The notes: generated from the letters alone by a model not told the origin. DNA of 64,000 nt from Cupriavidus taiwanensis (GCF_900250075.1 NZ_LT977070.1:2426734-2490733), one strand, 5' to 3'; positions 33,637 to 44,440 are shown, numbered from the stretch's first letter. Numbers and translations are program-made.

Positions 33637-33749
33637 CGCTACCTCCGGAATCCGCTGCCGATGCGCCGCGCGGGCGCGGGTGTCATGGCGGGGATCGTAG
33701 CATGGCCGGGGGGCCCGGCGTCACCGTGCGGCGCCGGGCGGCGGGCAGG

Positions 33750-34163
33750 TCAGCACTCGCCCTTCTTGGCGTGGCCGGGCGGGCAATGGCTGCCCTTGTT
33801 GCCTTTACCGTTGCCCTTGTCCTTGTACCCGCCCTGGTCCCAGCGGCCTGGCACCAGCACCCAGCCGTCGCGCGCCTGGACCCAGCGCGGCGCCTCATAG
33901 ACATAGCCCGGGCGCTCGCGCTCCCAGCGGCCCTTCTTCCAGGCGTGCTTGCGGTGGTGATCGTCCCAGTCCCAGTAGCCCGGCATCCAGACATAGCCGG
34001 CGCGCGGCGCGGGCACGGCCTCGTAGATCGGCGCCGGCGGCGGCACGCCAATGGCGATATTGACCGAGACCTGGGCCAGCGCCCCCGCGCTGAGGGTCAG
34101 GCCCGAACCTAGCAACGCGGCCAGCAGCAAGGCCCTGGCCGGGCGAAGCGCGCAATCCGTCAT
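33750..34163 (-). CDS. Secreted YXWGXW/BcpC-like repeat protein
   Basis: A 137-residue exported protein: signal peptide to about SAGALA-QVSVNI, then repeats of the YVWMPGYWDWDD / RWVQARDGWVLVPGRWDQGG type that define YXWGXW-repeat proteins, and a Gly/Lys-rich C-terminus with KGNKGSHCPPGHAKKGEC. These proteins are common in Burkholderiales envelopes; their function is not known. ATG 34163 is used since a GGGAG-like site precedes it. Confidence 0.8.
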   Translation of the reverse strand: MTDCALRPARALLLAALLGSGLTLSAGALAQVSVNIAIGVPPPAPIYEAVPAPRAGYVWMPGYWDWDDHHRKHAWKKGRWERERPGYVYEAPRWVQARDGWVLVPGRWDQGGYKDKGNGKGNKGSHCPPGHAKKGEC

Positions 34164-34301
34164 GGGAGTCCTTTCTTGTGGAGGAACATGCCCATAGTCT
34201 AGTGCGCCGTGGGCCTCCGGCAAGTCAAGAATCGATATTGGCCCGCCATGGATGCCGGCGCGCAACAGCCCGGTGCAAGCCCCGCTTGCGCGTGGGCGAT
34301 G

Positions 34302-34505
34302 CTAGTGATCCTCGGCCATCGCCTTGAGCTGGGCCTCGCCCGCAACGCGCGCGGCATCGGAGGTGGTGAAGGTATCGTCCGACACGATCGCGCGCCTGAC
34401 CTGCTGCGCGCTGAAATCCACCAGCGCGATGACCCACACATAGCGCCCCGACTGGGGTGCGGTCTGCACGAAAGCCTTGAGGTTGTGGCGCGATTCGTTT
34501 GCCAT
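34302..34505 (-). CDS. Small hypothetical protein
   Basis: A 67-residue protein starting MANESRHNLKAFVQ, with GGAG upstream of ATG 34505. It has a compact alpha/beta-looking pattern (YVWVIALVDFSAQQVRRAIVSDD) and ends in KAMAEDH. Not recognised. Confidence 0.6.
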   Translation of the reverse strand: MANESRHNLKAFVQTAPQSGRYVWVIALVDFSAQQVRRAIVSDDTFTTSDAARVAGEAQLKAMAEDH

Positions 34506-34573
34506 GATCCCATCTCCGGTTGAGACGTGCCGCAGCACAGGGGTCAGGCAACTCTAGCACAAGGCCCGCCAGC

Positions 34574-34990
34574 TCACCGGCCGGCGGCCTCGGTGGCGAA
34601 GTCGCGCAATTCGCGCACGCGCGCGGCGGTCATCTCCAGCAGGCACGACGCGCCGGCCACGCGCGCCGCGCTGCCGCCGGCAGGATTGGAGACATAGGCG
34701 CAATTGGCCTGGCGGTACTCCAGCCAGGCCCGCTGCGCCACCCGCAACTGTCCGGTGCGCGGCGCCTCCAGCCGCCGCAGCAGCGACTGGTAAGCGCGGT
34801 TCAACGCCGTATCCTGCACGCGCGACTCCAGCGCCGCGCAGTTGAGCATGTCGGCGGTCGAAACGGCCTTGTCCATGCAGCGCTCATAGTCGGCGCTCAG
34901 GCCGCCATTCTGCGTGCCATTTTCCGCGGCGGCGACGGGGAGGGCCGCCACGGTCAGACCAGCGACGGCAACACATGCAAGCACGCGCAT
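34574..34990 (-). CDS. LprI/DUF1311-family secreted protein
   Basis: A 138-residue exported protein: signal peptide MRVLACVAVAGLTVAALPVAAA, then the DUF1311 pattern YERCMDKAVSTADMLNCAALESRVQD, LNRAYQSLLRRL and RAWLEYRQANCAYVSNPAGGS. This family includes mycobacterial LprI, which inhibits lysozyme. Four cysteines in the mature protein suggest disulfides. It is about 2 kb from the MliC-type gene. ATG 34990 follows GGAGA. Confidence 0.8.
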   Translation of the reverse strand: MRVLACVAVAGLTVAALPVAAAENGTQNGGLSADYERCMDKAVSTADMLNCAALESRVQDTALNRAYQSLLRRLEAPRTGQLRVAQRAWLEYRQANCAYVSNPAGGSAARVAGASCLLEMTAARVRELRDFATEAAGR

Positions 34991-35041
34991 AGCAATTCTC
35001 CGTTTGCGTGGTTGTGACAAGACCAGCCAACGCGGAGCCGC

Positions 35042-35503
35042 TCAGGCAAGCCAGCGACCCAGCGTCGCCACGGCGATATTGGCCAGCCCCAGCACGAGGT
35101 TGGTCCCTACCGCCTGCCGGATGCGGTTCAGGGCGGCACCGGCGGCTGGCCAGTCCTGGGCATCGACGGCGCGGCCCAGCACCCGGTTGGGGCCGAACCA
35201 GACGTAGCAGAAGATCCCCGCCATGATGACGCCGATGCCCAGCATCAGGTGCCAGTTGCGTGGTGCGCCCGCCATGCCAGTTGCCGCCATCATCGCGCCA
35301 CCGCTCAGCAGGATCGCCACCACCGACGCCCATACCCACGGGAAGAAGCGGGCAAACACCCCGCGCCACAGGCGCAGGCGCGGCGGCGGCTCCAGCAGCT
35401 TGCCGGCCACCGGCCGCAGGCACAGGTAGGCGAAGAACATGCCGCCGACCCAGACGGCGACGCCGGTCAGGTGCAGCAGGCGGAGAAGAGGATCGGCGAT
35501 CAT
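35042..35503 (-). CDS. CopD-like integral membrane protein
   Basis: A 153-residue protein with four predicted transmembrane helices, beginning LLRLLHLTGVAVWVGGMFFAYLCLRPV. The His in LRLLHLTG followed by VWVGGMFF is the pattern of the CopD/YebZ copper-resistance domain, where conserved His residues bind heme or copper. Here it is a stand-alone short form, without CopC nearby, so a role in copper is uncertain. Confidence 0.75.
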   Translation of the reverse strand: MIADPLLRLLHLTGVAVWVGGMFFAYLCLRPVAGKLLEPPPRLRLWRGVFARFFPWVWASVVAILLSGGAMMAATGMAGAPRNWHLMLGIGVIMAGIFCYVWFGPNRVLGRAVDAQDWPAAGAALNRIRQAVGTNLVLGLANIAVATLGRWLA

Positions 35504-35814
35504 GGCGACAGGGGGCGAGTTGGACGAATTGGGGCGATGGCCACATTCTAAGTGTTGCGTCCGCCACGGCGAAGCCTTGGCATGCGCGCAGCAGCGGTCG
35601 CAGCAGGGTTCAGAAAAACAACAGCGGGGCCGATAAACATTTCGTATCACGCCGCGCCACGAGCCGGTCTCTGAAGTATCCCGCTCGTGCCGCCCGTTTT
35701 CGCCCGATCCACGGCAAAGCCGCACGCTTGACCACCCGGAACCCGGCCACAGACAATACGCGCGGCCAGACTACAACACCGCAACCGGCCGCACCGCCCC
35801 CTTCGTTCCAGACC
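35504..35814. other. Intergenic region before yfiR
   Basis: This 311-base region between divergent copD-like and yfiR genes carries no convincing ORF. A weak TTGACC/GACAAT pair (near 35728 and 35752) may be the yfiR promoter. No ribosome site stands before the yfiR ATG. Confidence 0.3.
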
Positions 35815-36417
35815 ATGGCGCCTGCCCCAGCCAGCCCCCCGCCGATCCCGCCCGCTGCCCGTGCACGGCCGCTGCTGCGCCGCGGCCTGACCGCGCTGTT
35901 GCTGGCGGTGACGCTGGCAGTGCTGCCGGCCATGCTGCCCCCGGCCGTCACCGCGCAGCCCGCGCCGCAACGGGCCGACCTGGTCGCGCGCGTCGTCATC
36001 AGCCTGCTCGGCTACGCGCGCTGGCCGGTGGAGCGCGATCCGGTGCGGCTGTGCGTCGATCACGCCAGCCGCTATGCGGCCCGGCTCAGGGAAGGCGGCA
36101 CGCTCGCCAATGGCCGCACCGTGCAGACCCGCCAGGTCGACGTGCTGGCCGACATGCTGCACCCGGCGTGCGATGCGCTGTACGTGGGCACCATGAACGA
36201 ACCGCGCCGCAAGCGCCTGTCGGCCGAGCTGACCGGCCGCCCGGTGCTGGTCATCGCCGAAGAAGACTTCGAGTGCGAGGTGGGCAGCATGTTCTGCCTC
36301 AACATCCGCGACAACCAGGTCTCGTTCCGCGTCAACCTCGACACCCTCGCCCGCAGCGGCGTGCATATGCACCCCGGCGTGCTGCAGCTCGGCCGCCGCA
36401 AGGGAGCGCCGTCATGA
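35815..36417 (+). CDS. yfiR: Periplasmic YfiR-type repressor of diguanylate cyclase YfiN
   Basis: A 200-residue exported protein with a long signal region (to about AVTAQPAPQ). Four cysteines lie at 80, 119, 154 and 161; the spacings of 39, 35 and 7 equal those of the two disulfides recalled for Pseudomonas aeruginosa YfiR (71/110, 145/152). Other family features include YARWPVERDPVRLCV and DVLADMLHPACDALYVG. In P. aeruginosa YfiR binds the YfiN periplasmic domain and holds it inactive. The stop codon overlaps the yfiN ATG by four bases. Confidence 0.92.
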   Translation: MAPAPASPPPIPPAARARPLLRRGLTALLLAVTLAVLPAMLPPAVTAQPAPQRADLVARVVISLLGYARWPVERDPVRLCVDHASRYAARLREGGTLANGRTVQTRQVDVLADMLHPACDALYVGTMNEPRRKRLSAELTGRPVLVIAEEDFECEVGSMFCLNIRDNQVSFRVNLDTLARSGVHMHPGVLQLGRRKGAPS

Positions 36418-37679
36418 GCCAGCGCCAGCCGGTGCACGGGCAAGGCGCGCGCCCCACCCTCTACAGCGTGCTGCGCCGTATCCACCTGGGCGTGGCGCTG
36501 ATCGCGGTATGCACCGCGGGCCTGGCGCTGACCGCGATCGGCGTCACCGCGCTGCGCGTCTACGCCGACCACAACGTGCGGCTGGTGGCACGCTCGATCG
36601 CCTATACGCTGGAAGCGCCGGTGGTGTTCCGCGACCAGGCGGCCACCGCCGAAACGCTGGCCGCGATCGCGGCCTCGGAAGACATCGCCCGCGCCACCGT
36701 CTATGACCGCGACCACCACGTGCTGGCGGTATGGCAGCGCCCCGGCCAGGCCCCGCTGACCGGCCTGCGCCACGCGCTGCTCGAATGGCTGGGCACCGAT
36801 GCGGTAGAGCAGCCCATCGTGCACCAGGCGCAGCAAGTCGGCACGCTGCGCGTCAGCGGCGACCCGCGCAACCTGCTGCACTTCCTGCTGCAAGGCGCGC
36901 TGGGGCTGCTGGCCTGCCTGCTGCTGACCGCGGTCGGCGCCCACTACCTGGCCAGCCGGCTGCTGGTGCAGATCATCGAGCCGCTGCGCAACCTGATGCG
37001 GGTGGCGCACGCAGTGCGTTCGCAGCGCGATTTCGCGCAGCGAACGCCGCCGGCCAGCATCGCCGAGCTCAATGCCCTGAGCGATGACTTCAACGGCCTG
37101 CTCGACGAACTGCAGACCTGGCAGAACCAGATGCAGCACGAAAACCGCTCGCTCGCCCACCGCGCCAACCACGATGCCCTGACCGGGCTGCTGAACCGCG
37201 CCGCCTTCGTCGAAGCGCTGGAGCACGCGGTGCGCCACGCCGCCGCCAACGACGAATATGCCGCGGTGCTGTACCTGGACAGCGACGATTTCAAGCACGT
37301 GAACGACCGCCACGGCCATGCCGCGGGCGACGCGGTGCTGGTCGCGGTGGCCCAGCGCATCCGCGCCAGCCTGCGCGGCCGCGACACCGTGGCGCGCATC
37401 GGCGGCGACGAATTCGCGGTGCTGGCCACCGCGCTGCGCGCCCCCGCCGATGCGATCCAGATCGCCGAACATATCCTGCAGGCCATGGCCGCTCCCATCG
37501 ACCTGCCCGACGGCAGCTCGGTGCAGGCCTCGCTCAGCATCGGACTTGCCGTCTTCCCGCTCCACGCGCAAGGCAGCCAGGGCCTGCTGCACGCCGCCGA
37601 CGCCGCCATGTACGGCGCCAAGCGGCGCTCCGGCGGCATCTGGCAAAGCGCCGAGCCGCGCCTCGACGTCACGCAGTGA
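36414..37679 (+). CDS. yfiN: Membrane diguanylate cyclase YfiN/TpbB
   Basis: A 421-residue inner-membrane c-di-GMP synthase. Two transmembrane segments (about 28-50 and 160-182) flank a periplasmic CHASE8-type domain (VRLVARSIAYTLEAPVVFRDQ), then HAMP, then GGDEF with intact RIGGDEFAV (first Gly near 330). RGRD five residues before it is an I-site for product inhibition. It sits in an operon with yfiR (periplasmic inhibitor) and yfiB (outer-membrane lipoprotein that sequesters YfiR), making a redox- or stress-sensing c-di-GMP switch. Confidence 0.94.
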   Translation: MSQRQPVHGQGARPTLYSVLRRIHLGVALIAVCTAGLALTAIGVTALRVYADHNVRLVARSIAYTLEAPVVFRDQAATAETLAAIAASEDIARATVYDRDHHVLAVWQRPGQAPLTGLRHALLEWLGTDAVEQPIVHQAQQVGTLRVSGDPRNLLHFLLQGALGLLACLLLTAVGAHYLASRLLVQIIEPLRNLMRVAHAVRSQRDFAQRTPPASIAELNALSDDFNGLLDELQTWQNQMQHENRSLAHRANHDALTGLLNRAAFVEALEHAVRHAAANDEYAAVLYLDSDDFKHVNDRHGHAAGDAVLVAVAQRIRASLRGRDTVARIGGDEFAVLATALRAPADAIQIAEHILQAMAAPIDLPDGSSVQASLSIGLAVFPLHAQGSQGLLHAADAAMYGAKRRSGGIWQSAEPRLDVTQ

Positions 37680-38209
37680 GAATCCACATGTTTGCAAGCC
37701 GTCCCCCGACAAGCCTCACATCCAGATGGAAAGCCTGGGTGGCGGCCGTCATGCTGGCCAGCCTCGCCGTGGCGGGCTGCCAGACCACGCCGCCCGCCGG
37801 CCGGCTGTCGCCGGCGCAGCTGGCGGTCTTGCAGCAGGAGGGCTTCATGCAGACCGGCGAGGGCTGGGAGCTGGGCCTCACCGACAAGGTGCTGTTCGGT
37901 TTCAACGAAGACCTGATCGAAGGGGACCGCGCCGCCAACGTGCAGCGCATCGGCCGGGCGCTGAGCGGCGTGGGCATCGAGCGCCTGCGCGTGGACGGCC
38001 ATACCGATGATGCCGGCTCGGCGGACTACAACCAGTCGCTGTCGGTGCGGCGCGCCGAGGCCGTGGCCAGGCTGCTTGCCGATGCCGGCTTTGCGCGCGA
38101 CAACATCGAAGTACGCGGGCTGGGCAAGAACCGCCCGGTGGCGGACAACCGCACCGCCGCGGGACGCGCCGAGAACCGGCGCGTCGCCATCATCGTTTCG
38201 GTGGATTAG
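37676..38209 (+). CDS. yfiB: OmpA-like lipoprotein YfiB
   Basis: A 177-residue outer-membrane lipoprotein: signal peptide with lipobox SLAVAGC near residue 35, then an OmpA/Pal peptidoglycan-binding domain with LRVDGHTDDAGSADYNQSLSVRRAEAV and the VRGLGKNRPVADN...GRAENRRVAIIV segment. In P. aeruginosa YfiB relieves YfiN by capturing YfiR at the outer membrane. A GTG at 37676 overlaps the yfiN stop by four bases; ATG 37688 is an alternative start. Confidence 0.9.
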   Translation: MRIHMFASRPPTSLTSRWKAWVAAVMLASLAVAGCQTTPPAGRLSPAQLAVLQQEGFMQTGEGWELGLTDKVLFGFNEDLIEGDRAANVQRIGRALSGVGIERLRVDGHTDDAGSADYNQSLSVRRAEAVARLLADAGFARDNIEVRGLGKNRPVADNRTAAGRAENRRVAIIVSVD

Positions 38210-38218
38210 ACCGTCGGC

Positions 38219-38491
38219 TCAGTCGCCGAAGGGATTGGGCGCGCGATTCTCCAGCGCCTCGTTCAGGTCGAACTCGTCGCGCACCTTGTCGACCACCGCG
38301 CGCACACTGGCGGCATAGCCGTGCAGATTGTCGAAGGCCATGTCCCAGTTGCGGCCGCGCGCGTCGCGCGGATGGGGCTGCGGGGCCGGCACCCGGATCC
38401 GGGCACCGTCTTCGCCGATTTCATCGATCTGCTGGATACGCCGGCCGACCTCGTCCTGCAAGGCACGCCGGCCGCGCTCACGCTTGGCCAT
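38219..38491 (-). CDS. Hypothetical protein
   Basis: A 90-residue protein starting MAKRERGRRALQDEVG, with AGGAG well placed before ATG 38491. It is rich in charged residues with a C-terminal VVDKVRDEFDLNEALENR helix. No family was recognised. Its 3' end lies nine bases from the end of convergent yfiB. Confidence 0.65.
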   Translation of the reverse strand: MAKRERGRRALQDEVGRRIQQIDEIGEDGARIRVPAPQPHPRDARGRNWDMAFDNLHGYAASVRAVVDKVRDEFDLNEALENRAPNPFGD

Positions 38492-38552
38492 GACTGACTC
38501 CTGGCTGAATCCCAACGCATCCTAGCACGCGTCGGGAGACCCTTCCAGGCAC

Positions 38553-39401
38553 TTACAGCGCCGCCTTGGCCGCCTGGTAAGCCGCGTACAGGCGCGCGAA
38601 CACCGGCCCCGGCACGCCCTTGCCGATCGGACGGCCATCGATGCTGACCACCGGCAGCAACTCCTTGCTGGCCGACGACAGCAGCACCTCGTCGGCGGCA
38701 AATACCTCGTCCCTGGCGATCCGGCGCGACTGCAGCGCAATCCCCATCGCCTCGCAGATTTCCTCCATGAAGCCGTAGCGGATGCCTTCCAGGATCAGGT
38801 TGTCCTTGGGCGGCGCCGACACGCGGCCATCGCGCACCACCCACACATTGGACGCCGACGCCTCGGTCAGCCAGCCGTCGCGGAACTGGATCGCCTCGGT
38901 CACGCCCTGCTCCACCGCATGCTGCGCCGCCAGCACGTTGCCGAGCAGCGAGGTCGACTTGATCTGGCAATTCAGCCAGCGCCGGTCCTCCATGGTCACG
39001 CACGCGACCCCCTGCTCGACCATCTGCGCCGACGGCAGCGCCATCGGATTGGTCATGATCAGCACCGTCGGCACCACCTCCTTCGGAAAGGCATGGGTGC
39101 GCTTGGCCACGCCACGGGTCACCTGGATATAGACCAGCTGATCCGACAGGCCATTGGCCCTGACCACCTCGCCGACACGCTCCAGCCACTGCGCGGCGCT
39201 GTACGGGTCGGGAATGCCGATGCCCTCCAGGCTTCGGTGCAGCCGCGCCAGGTGCTGCGCGCCGCGGAAAGGCTTGCCGTGGTAATACGGGATCACCTCA
39301 TAAATGCCGTCGCCGAAGATAAAGCCGCGGTCCAGCACCGGGATGCGGGCCTCGGAGAGCGGGGTCAGGGTGCCGTTGAGGTGGACGATCGGGTCGGACA
39401 T
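38553..39401 (-). CDS. dat: D-amino-acid transaminase (PLP fold type IV)
   Basis: An aminotransferase class IV protein of 282 residues. VLDRGFIFGDGIYEVIPYYHGKPFR at the N-terminus, the PLP-binding lysine in NCQIKSTSLLGNVLAAQ, TEASASNVWVV and ILEGIRYGFMEE match D-alanine aminotransferases rather than branched-chain IlvE or lyase PabC. It would interconvert D-amino acids and 2-oxo acids for peptidoglycan. The start is not backed by a strong ribosome site. Downstream is a short unknown gene. Confidence 0.9.
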   Translation of the reverse strand: MSDPIVHLNGTLTPLSEARIPVLDRGFIFGDGIYEVIPYYHGKPFRGAQHLARLHRSLEGIGIPDPYSAAQWLERVGEVVRANGLSDQLVYIQVTRGVAKRTHAFPKEVVPTVLIMTNPMALPSAQMVEQGVACVTMEDRRWLNCQIKSTSLLGNVLAAQHAVEQGVTEAIQFRDGWLTEASASNVWVVRDGRVSAPPKDNLILEGIRYGFMEEICEAMGIALQSRRIARDEVFAADEVLLSSASKELLPVVSIDGRPIGKGVPGPVFARLYAAYQAAKAAL

Positions 39402-39516
39402 GGTTGCAGGGGGCAGTTCGAAAGAGATGCCTGATTCTTTCACGCGCGGTCCGACAAGGTCATGCAATCTACGCATGAGCACGGCCGCGCGCCCACGCAT
39501 CGGCAAAGGGGCCCGA

Positions 39517-40008
39517 TCAGACCGGCGCCAGCGCCTTTGACAGCAGCACCGTGGTGAAGCCGCTGTCCCAACTTTCATCGGGATAGAAATCGATCTCGGC
39601 ATAGCCGTGGCGCCGATAGAAAGCCCGGCTTTGCTGGTTGAACGTATCCGTCTCCAGCCGCGCCTCGCGATGTCCGGCGCGCGCCATCTCGGCTTCCGCA
39701 TGCGCCAGCAGCGCCCCACCCAGCCCCATCCGCTGCCAGGCCCGGCCGACATGCAGCGCCCAGACGAAATTGTTTTCCCAATCCACCATCGCGGCCGGCA
39801 CGCCGTCCACGCAGGCGACACGGAATTCCTGCAGTCGTGCTTCGACGTAGCTGCGGGTCTTGCCTTGCTGTTCGAACGCCGCCGCGGCGGCGGGAGCCAG
39901 TTGCGGCTTCCAGGTGCCGAGGTAGGTATCGATCAGGATCGCTTCCACGGCTTGCGCGTCCGAGGGCAAGGCGGGGCGGATTTCGAAATGGGAGGTGAAA
40001 TTGGTCAT
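39517..40008 (-). CDS. GNAT-family N-acetyltransferase
   Basis: A 163-residue acyltransferase. The acetyl-CoA loop is in the A motif around GRAWQRMGLGGALLAHAEAEMARAG, followed by LETDTFNQQSRAFYRRHGYAE (motif B). The substrate is unknown. ATG 40008 is used, starting MTNFTSHFEIRPALPSD. It is 139 bases downstream of tRNA-Ser, from which a terminator separates it. Confidence 0.88.
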   Translation of the reverse strand: MTNFTSHFEIRPALPSDAQAVEAILIDTYLGTWKPQLAPAAAAAFEQQGKTRSYVEARLQEFRVACVDGVPAAMVDWENNFVWALHVGRAWQRMGLGGALLAHAEAEMARAGHREARLETDTFNQQSRAFYRRHGYAEIDFYPDESWDSGFTTVLLSKALAPV

Positions 40009-40091
40009 GGGACGAGAGCATAACCGGGACGCGGAAGAATCGGCAGCCCTTGCGCGGGCTCGCTCCAAGCCAGTTGACCGGCCCGGAAAAC

Positions 40092-40120
40092 AAAAAAAGC
40101 CGCCCGAAAAAACGGGCGGC
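40092..40120 (-). terminator. Terminator of tRNA-Ser
   Basis: On the minus strand stem GCCGCCCG/CGGGCGGC around a six-base loop, then seven T residues, 25 bases after the tRNA 3' end. Confidence 0.9.
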
Positions 40121-40144
40121 TTTGCATGGCCTTGCTCAGTGTTC

Positions 40145-40235
40145 TGGCGGAGAGAGGGGGATTCGAACCCCCGATGGGCTATTAACCCATACACGCTTTC
40201 CAGGCGTGCGACTTAAACCACTCATCCATCTCTCC
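40145..40235 (-). tRNA. tRNA-Ser (GGA)
   Basis: A 91-nt class II tRNA including CCA. Acceptor GGAGAGA/TCTCTCC, anticodon stem CACGC/GCGTG with loop CTGGAAA (anticodon GGA), and a long variable arm TATGGGTT...AGCCCATC. It reads UCC/UCU serine codons. Confidence 0.97.
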
Positions 40236-40247
40236 GGGAAGTCCGCG

Positions 40248-40256
40248 ATTATAGCA
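40248..40256 (-). promoter_or_regulatory. Extended -10 promoter of tRNA-Ser
   Basis: On the minus strand TGC-TATAAT (40248-40256), a perfect -10 with the TGn extension, placing the start a few bases before the tRNA. The -35 region is weak (CTGGAT). Confidence 0.65.
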
Positions 40257-40296
40257 GAGTTGCCGGTCGAATCCAGTACCTCGCCACCACCCTGCC

Positions 40297-42348
40297 CTAC
40301 CCCTTGCGCAGGTAGGTCACCAGCCGGTCGATCACCGGCGCGTTGCGGGGCGTCAGCAGGCTGACCACGATCGCTACCGCGAAGCCCGCGGGAACCCCGA
40401 AGGCGCCGGAGGCGATGGGATCCACGCCGAACCAGCGGTTGCCGAAAATGCCGGTCATGCGGGTGAAAAAAGGATAGTTGACGAAGATGTAGTACACCGC
40501 CACGCCCAGCCCGGCGATCATGCCGGCGAAGGCGCCGGCGGCGGTGGTGCGGCGCCAGAAGATGCCGAGGATCAGGACCGGGAAAAAGCTGGAGGCCGCC
40601 AGCGAGAAGGCGGCGCCGACCAGGAACAGGATATTGCCGGGGCGCAGCGATGTGACGTACGAGGCGAACAGTGCCACGGCCAGCAGCACGATCTTGGCGG
40701 TGGTGACGCGCCGCTGGTGGCTCGCCTGGCGGTCGACCATGTGATAGAAGACATCGTGCGAGAGCGCGTTGGCGATGGTCAGCAGCAAGCCGTCCGCCGT
40801 CGATAGCGCGGCCGCCAGCGCGCCGGCGGCGATCAGCCCGGAGATGACGTACGGCAGGCCGGCAATCTCCGGGGCGGCGAGCACGATCATGTCGGGCTGC
40901 AGCAGGATTTCGGCCCATTGCACGATGCCGTCGCCGTTGACGTCGCGGATGCCGAACACCGGCGGATCGACCTTGCGCCATTGCACCACCCACTGCGGCA
41001 GGTCGGCGTACGAGGTACCGACCAGGTGCTCGAAGAACTCGTACTTCACCAGCGCCGCGAGCGTGGGTGCCGAGACATAGAGCAAGGCGATACAGAACAC
41101 GGCCCAGGCCACGGAGTTGCGCGTTTCCCGAACCGAAGGCGTGGTGTAGAGCCGCGTCAGGATATGCGGCAGGCTGGCGGTGCCCACCATCAGGCAGAAC
41201 ACCAGCAGTACGAAATTGAGCCGCTTGGTCTTGCGCTCCTGCTCGGATGCCGCGGGATAGGGTTCGGTGGACGACATCGAATGGCGGCTGCGGGCCAGCG
41301 CTTCTTCGCGTTGCTGGTGCCATTGCTGCTGCGCGGCGGCGGCATCGCGCGGGAATTCGAGCCGTTCGCGCTCGAGCGCCTTGATTTCGCGCAGCGGCGC
41401 ATTGCGCGTGCGCAGGTCCTGCAGGCGCGCATCCAGCGCGTCGCGCTCCTGCGCGAAAGACTCAGGCAAGCGCGCGATGCGCTCCTGCAGCAGGATGGCC
41501 TGCTGCCGGTAGTAGTCGCGCACCGCCCGCTCGGCCGGCTCGCGCTCCAGCTGCTGTTCACGGGCATCCAGCTGCGTCAGCAGCGTGCCGTAGCTCAGTT
41601 GCGGCAGCGGTTCCTGGTGGTGTTTCCACGCGATCATCGATACCGTGACCAGGAACGCCACGATCATCATGATGTACTGCGCCACCTGCGTCCACGTGAC
41701 CGCGCGCATGCCGCCCAGGAAGGAGCAGACCAGGATGCCCGCCAGGCCGAAGAAAATGCCGACGGCAAACTCGACGCCGATGAAGCGCGTCACCACCAGT
41801 CCCACGCCCTGTATCTGCGCCACCAGGTAGACGAACGAGCAAAGCGAGGCGGCCAGCACCGCGATCGCCCGCACCGGCAGGTTGCCGCCGGGCTTGCCGT
41901 TGCCATAGCGCGCGGCGAGAAAGTCGGGGATGGTGTAGCCGCCGTACTTGCGCAGGTAGGGCGCCAGCAGGAAGGCCACCAGGCAATAGCCGCCGGTCCA
42001 TCCCATCACATAGGCCAGCCCTTCGTAGCCCGAGGAAAACAGGATGCCGGCCAGGCCGATGAACGATGCCGCGCTCATCCAGTCGGCGGCAATCGCCATG
42101 CCGTTGAACATCGCCGGCACGCGCCGCGACGCGACGTAATACTCGTTGAGGTCCGAGGTGCGGCAGATCAGCCCGATGCAGGCATAGATCGCGATGGTGA
42201 TGAACAGGAAGACGTAGCCCAGCCACAGCGCATCGGCGTTGGAGCGCTCCAGCAATCCCATCATCCCCACGAAGCCGAACAGCCCCAGCGTGAACAGGCC
42301 GTAATAGAGCAGCAACCGTCGGCGAAAGCGCGCCTGGGCTTCGGGCAT
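40297..42348 (-). CDS. Sodium:solute symporter with coiled-coil insert and EF-hand loop
   Basis: A 683-residue SSF-family transporter of the VC_2705-like subfamily, longer than ActP (about 550). Core SSF helices are interrupted after MIAWKHHQEP by a predicted coiled-coil cytosolic insert (about residues 255-376, rich in Glu/Arg/Gln). Residues 469-480, DVNGDGIVQWAE, fit a canonical 12-residue EF-hand loop (D1, N3, D5, G6, E12). It lies 109 bases downstream of acs on the same strand, suggesting acetate or another short carboxylate as substrate. Confidence 0.88.
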   Translation of the reverse strand: MPEAQARFRRRLLLYYGLFTLGLFGFVGMMGLLERSNADALWLGYVFLFITIAIYACIGLICRTSDLNEYYVASRRVPAMFNGMAIAADWMSAASFIGLAGILFSSGYEGLAYVMGWTGGYCLVAFLLAPYLRKYGGYTIPDFLAARYGNGKPGGNLPVRAIAVLAASLCSFVYLVAQIQGVGLVVTRFIGVEFAVGIFFGLAGILVCSFLGGMRAVTWTQVAQYIMMIVAFLVTVSMIAWKHHQEPLPQLSYGTLLTQLDAREQQLEREPAERAVRDYYRQQAILLQERIARLPESFAQERDALDARLQDLRTRNAPLREIKALERERLEFPRDAAAAQQQWHQQREEALARSRHSMSSTEPYPAASEQERKTKRLNFVLLVFCLMVGTASLPHILTRLYTTPSVRETRNSVAWAVFCIALLYVSAPTLAALVKYEFFEHLVGTSYADLPQWVVQWRKVDPPVFGIRDVNGDGIVQWAEILLQPDMIVLAAPEIAGLPYVISGLIAAGALAAALSTADGLLLTIANALSHDVFYHMVDRQASHQRRVTTAKIVLLAVALFASYVTSLRPGNILFLVGAAFSLAASSFFPVLILGIFWRRTTAAGAFAGMIAGLGVAVYYIFVNYPFFTRMTGIFGNRWFGVDPIASGAFGVPAGFAVAIVVSLLTPRNAPVIDRLVTYLRKG

Positions 42349-42457
42349 GAGGGGACAGTCCGTGTCGGTGGGAAGCTATCGTAACAAACCCGCCGGCGCG
42401 CGGGTGCGCGGCGGCGGGTTCAGGGCTCGGCTCCGGGTTGCCGGGTCACCGGCGGGG

Positions 42458-44440
<1,983 letters not shown>

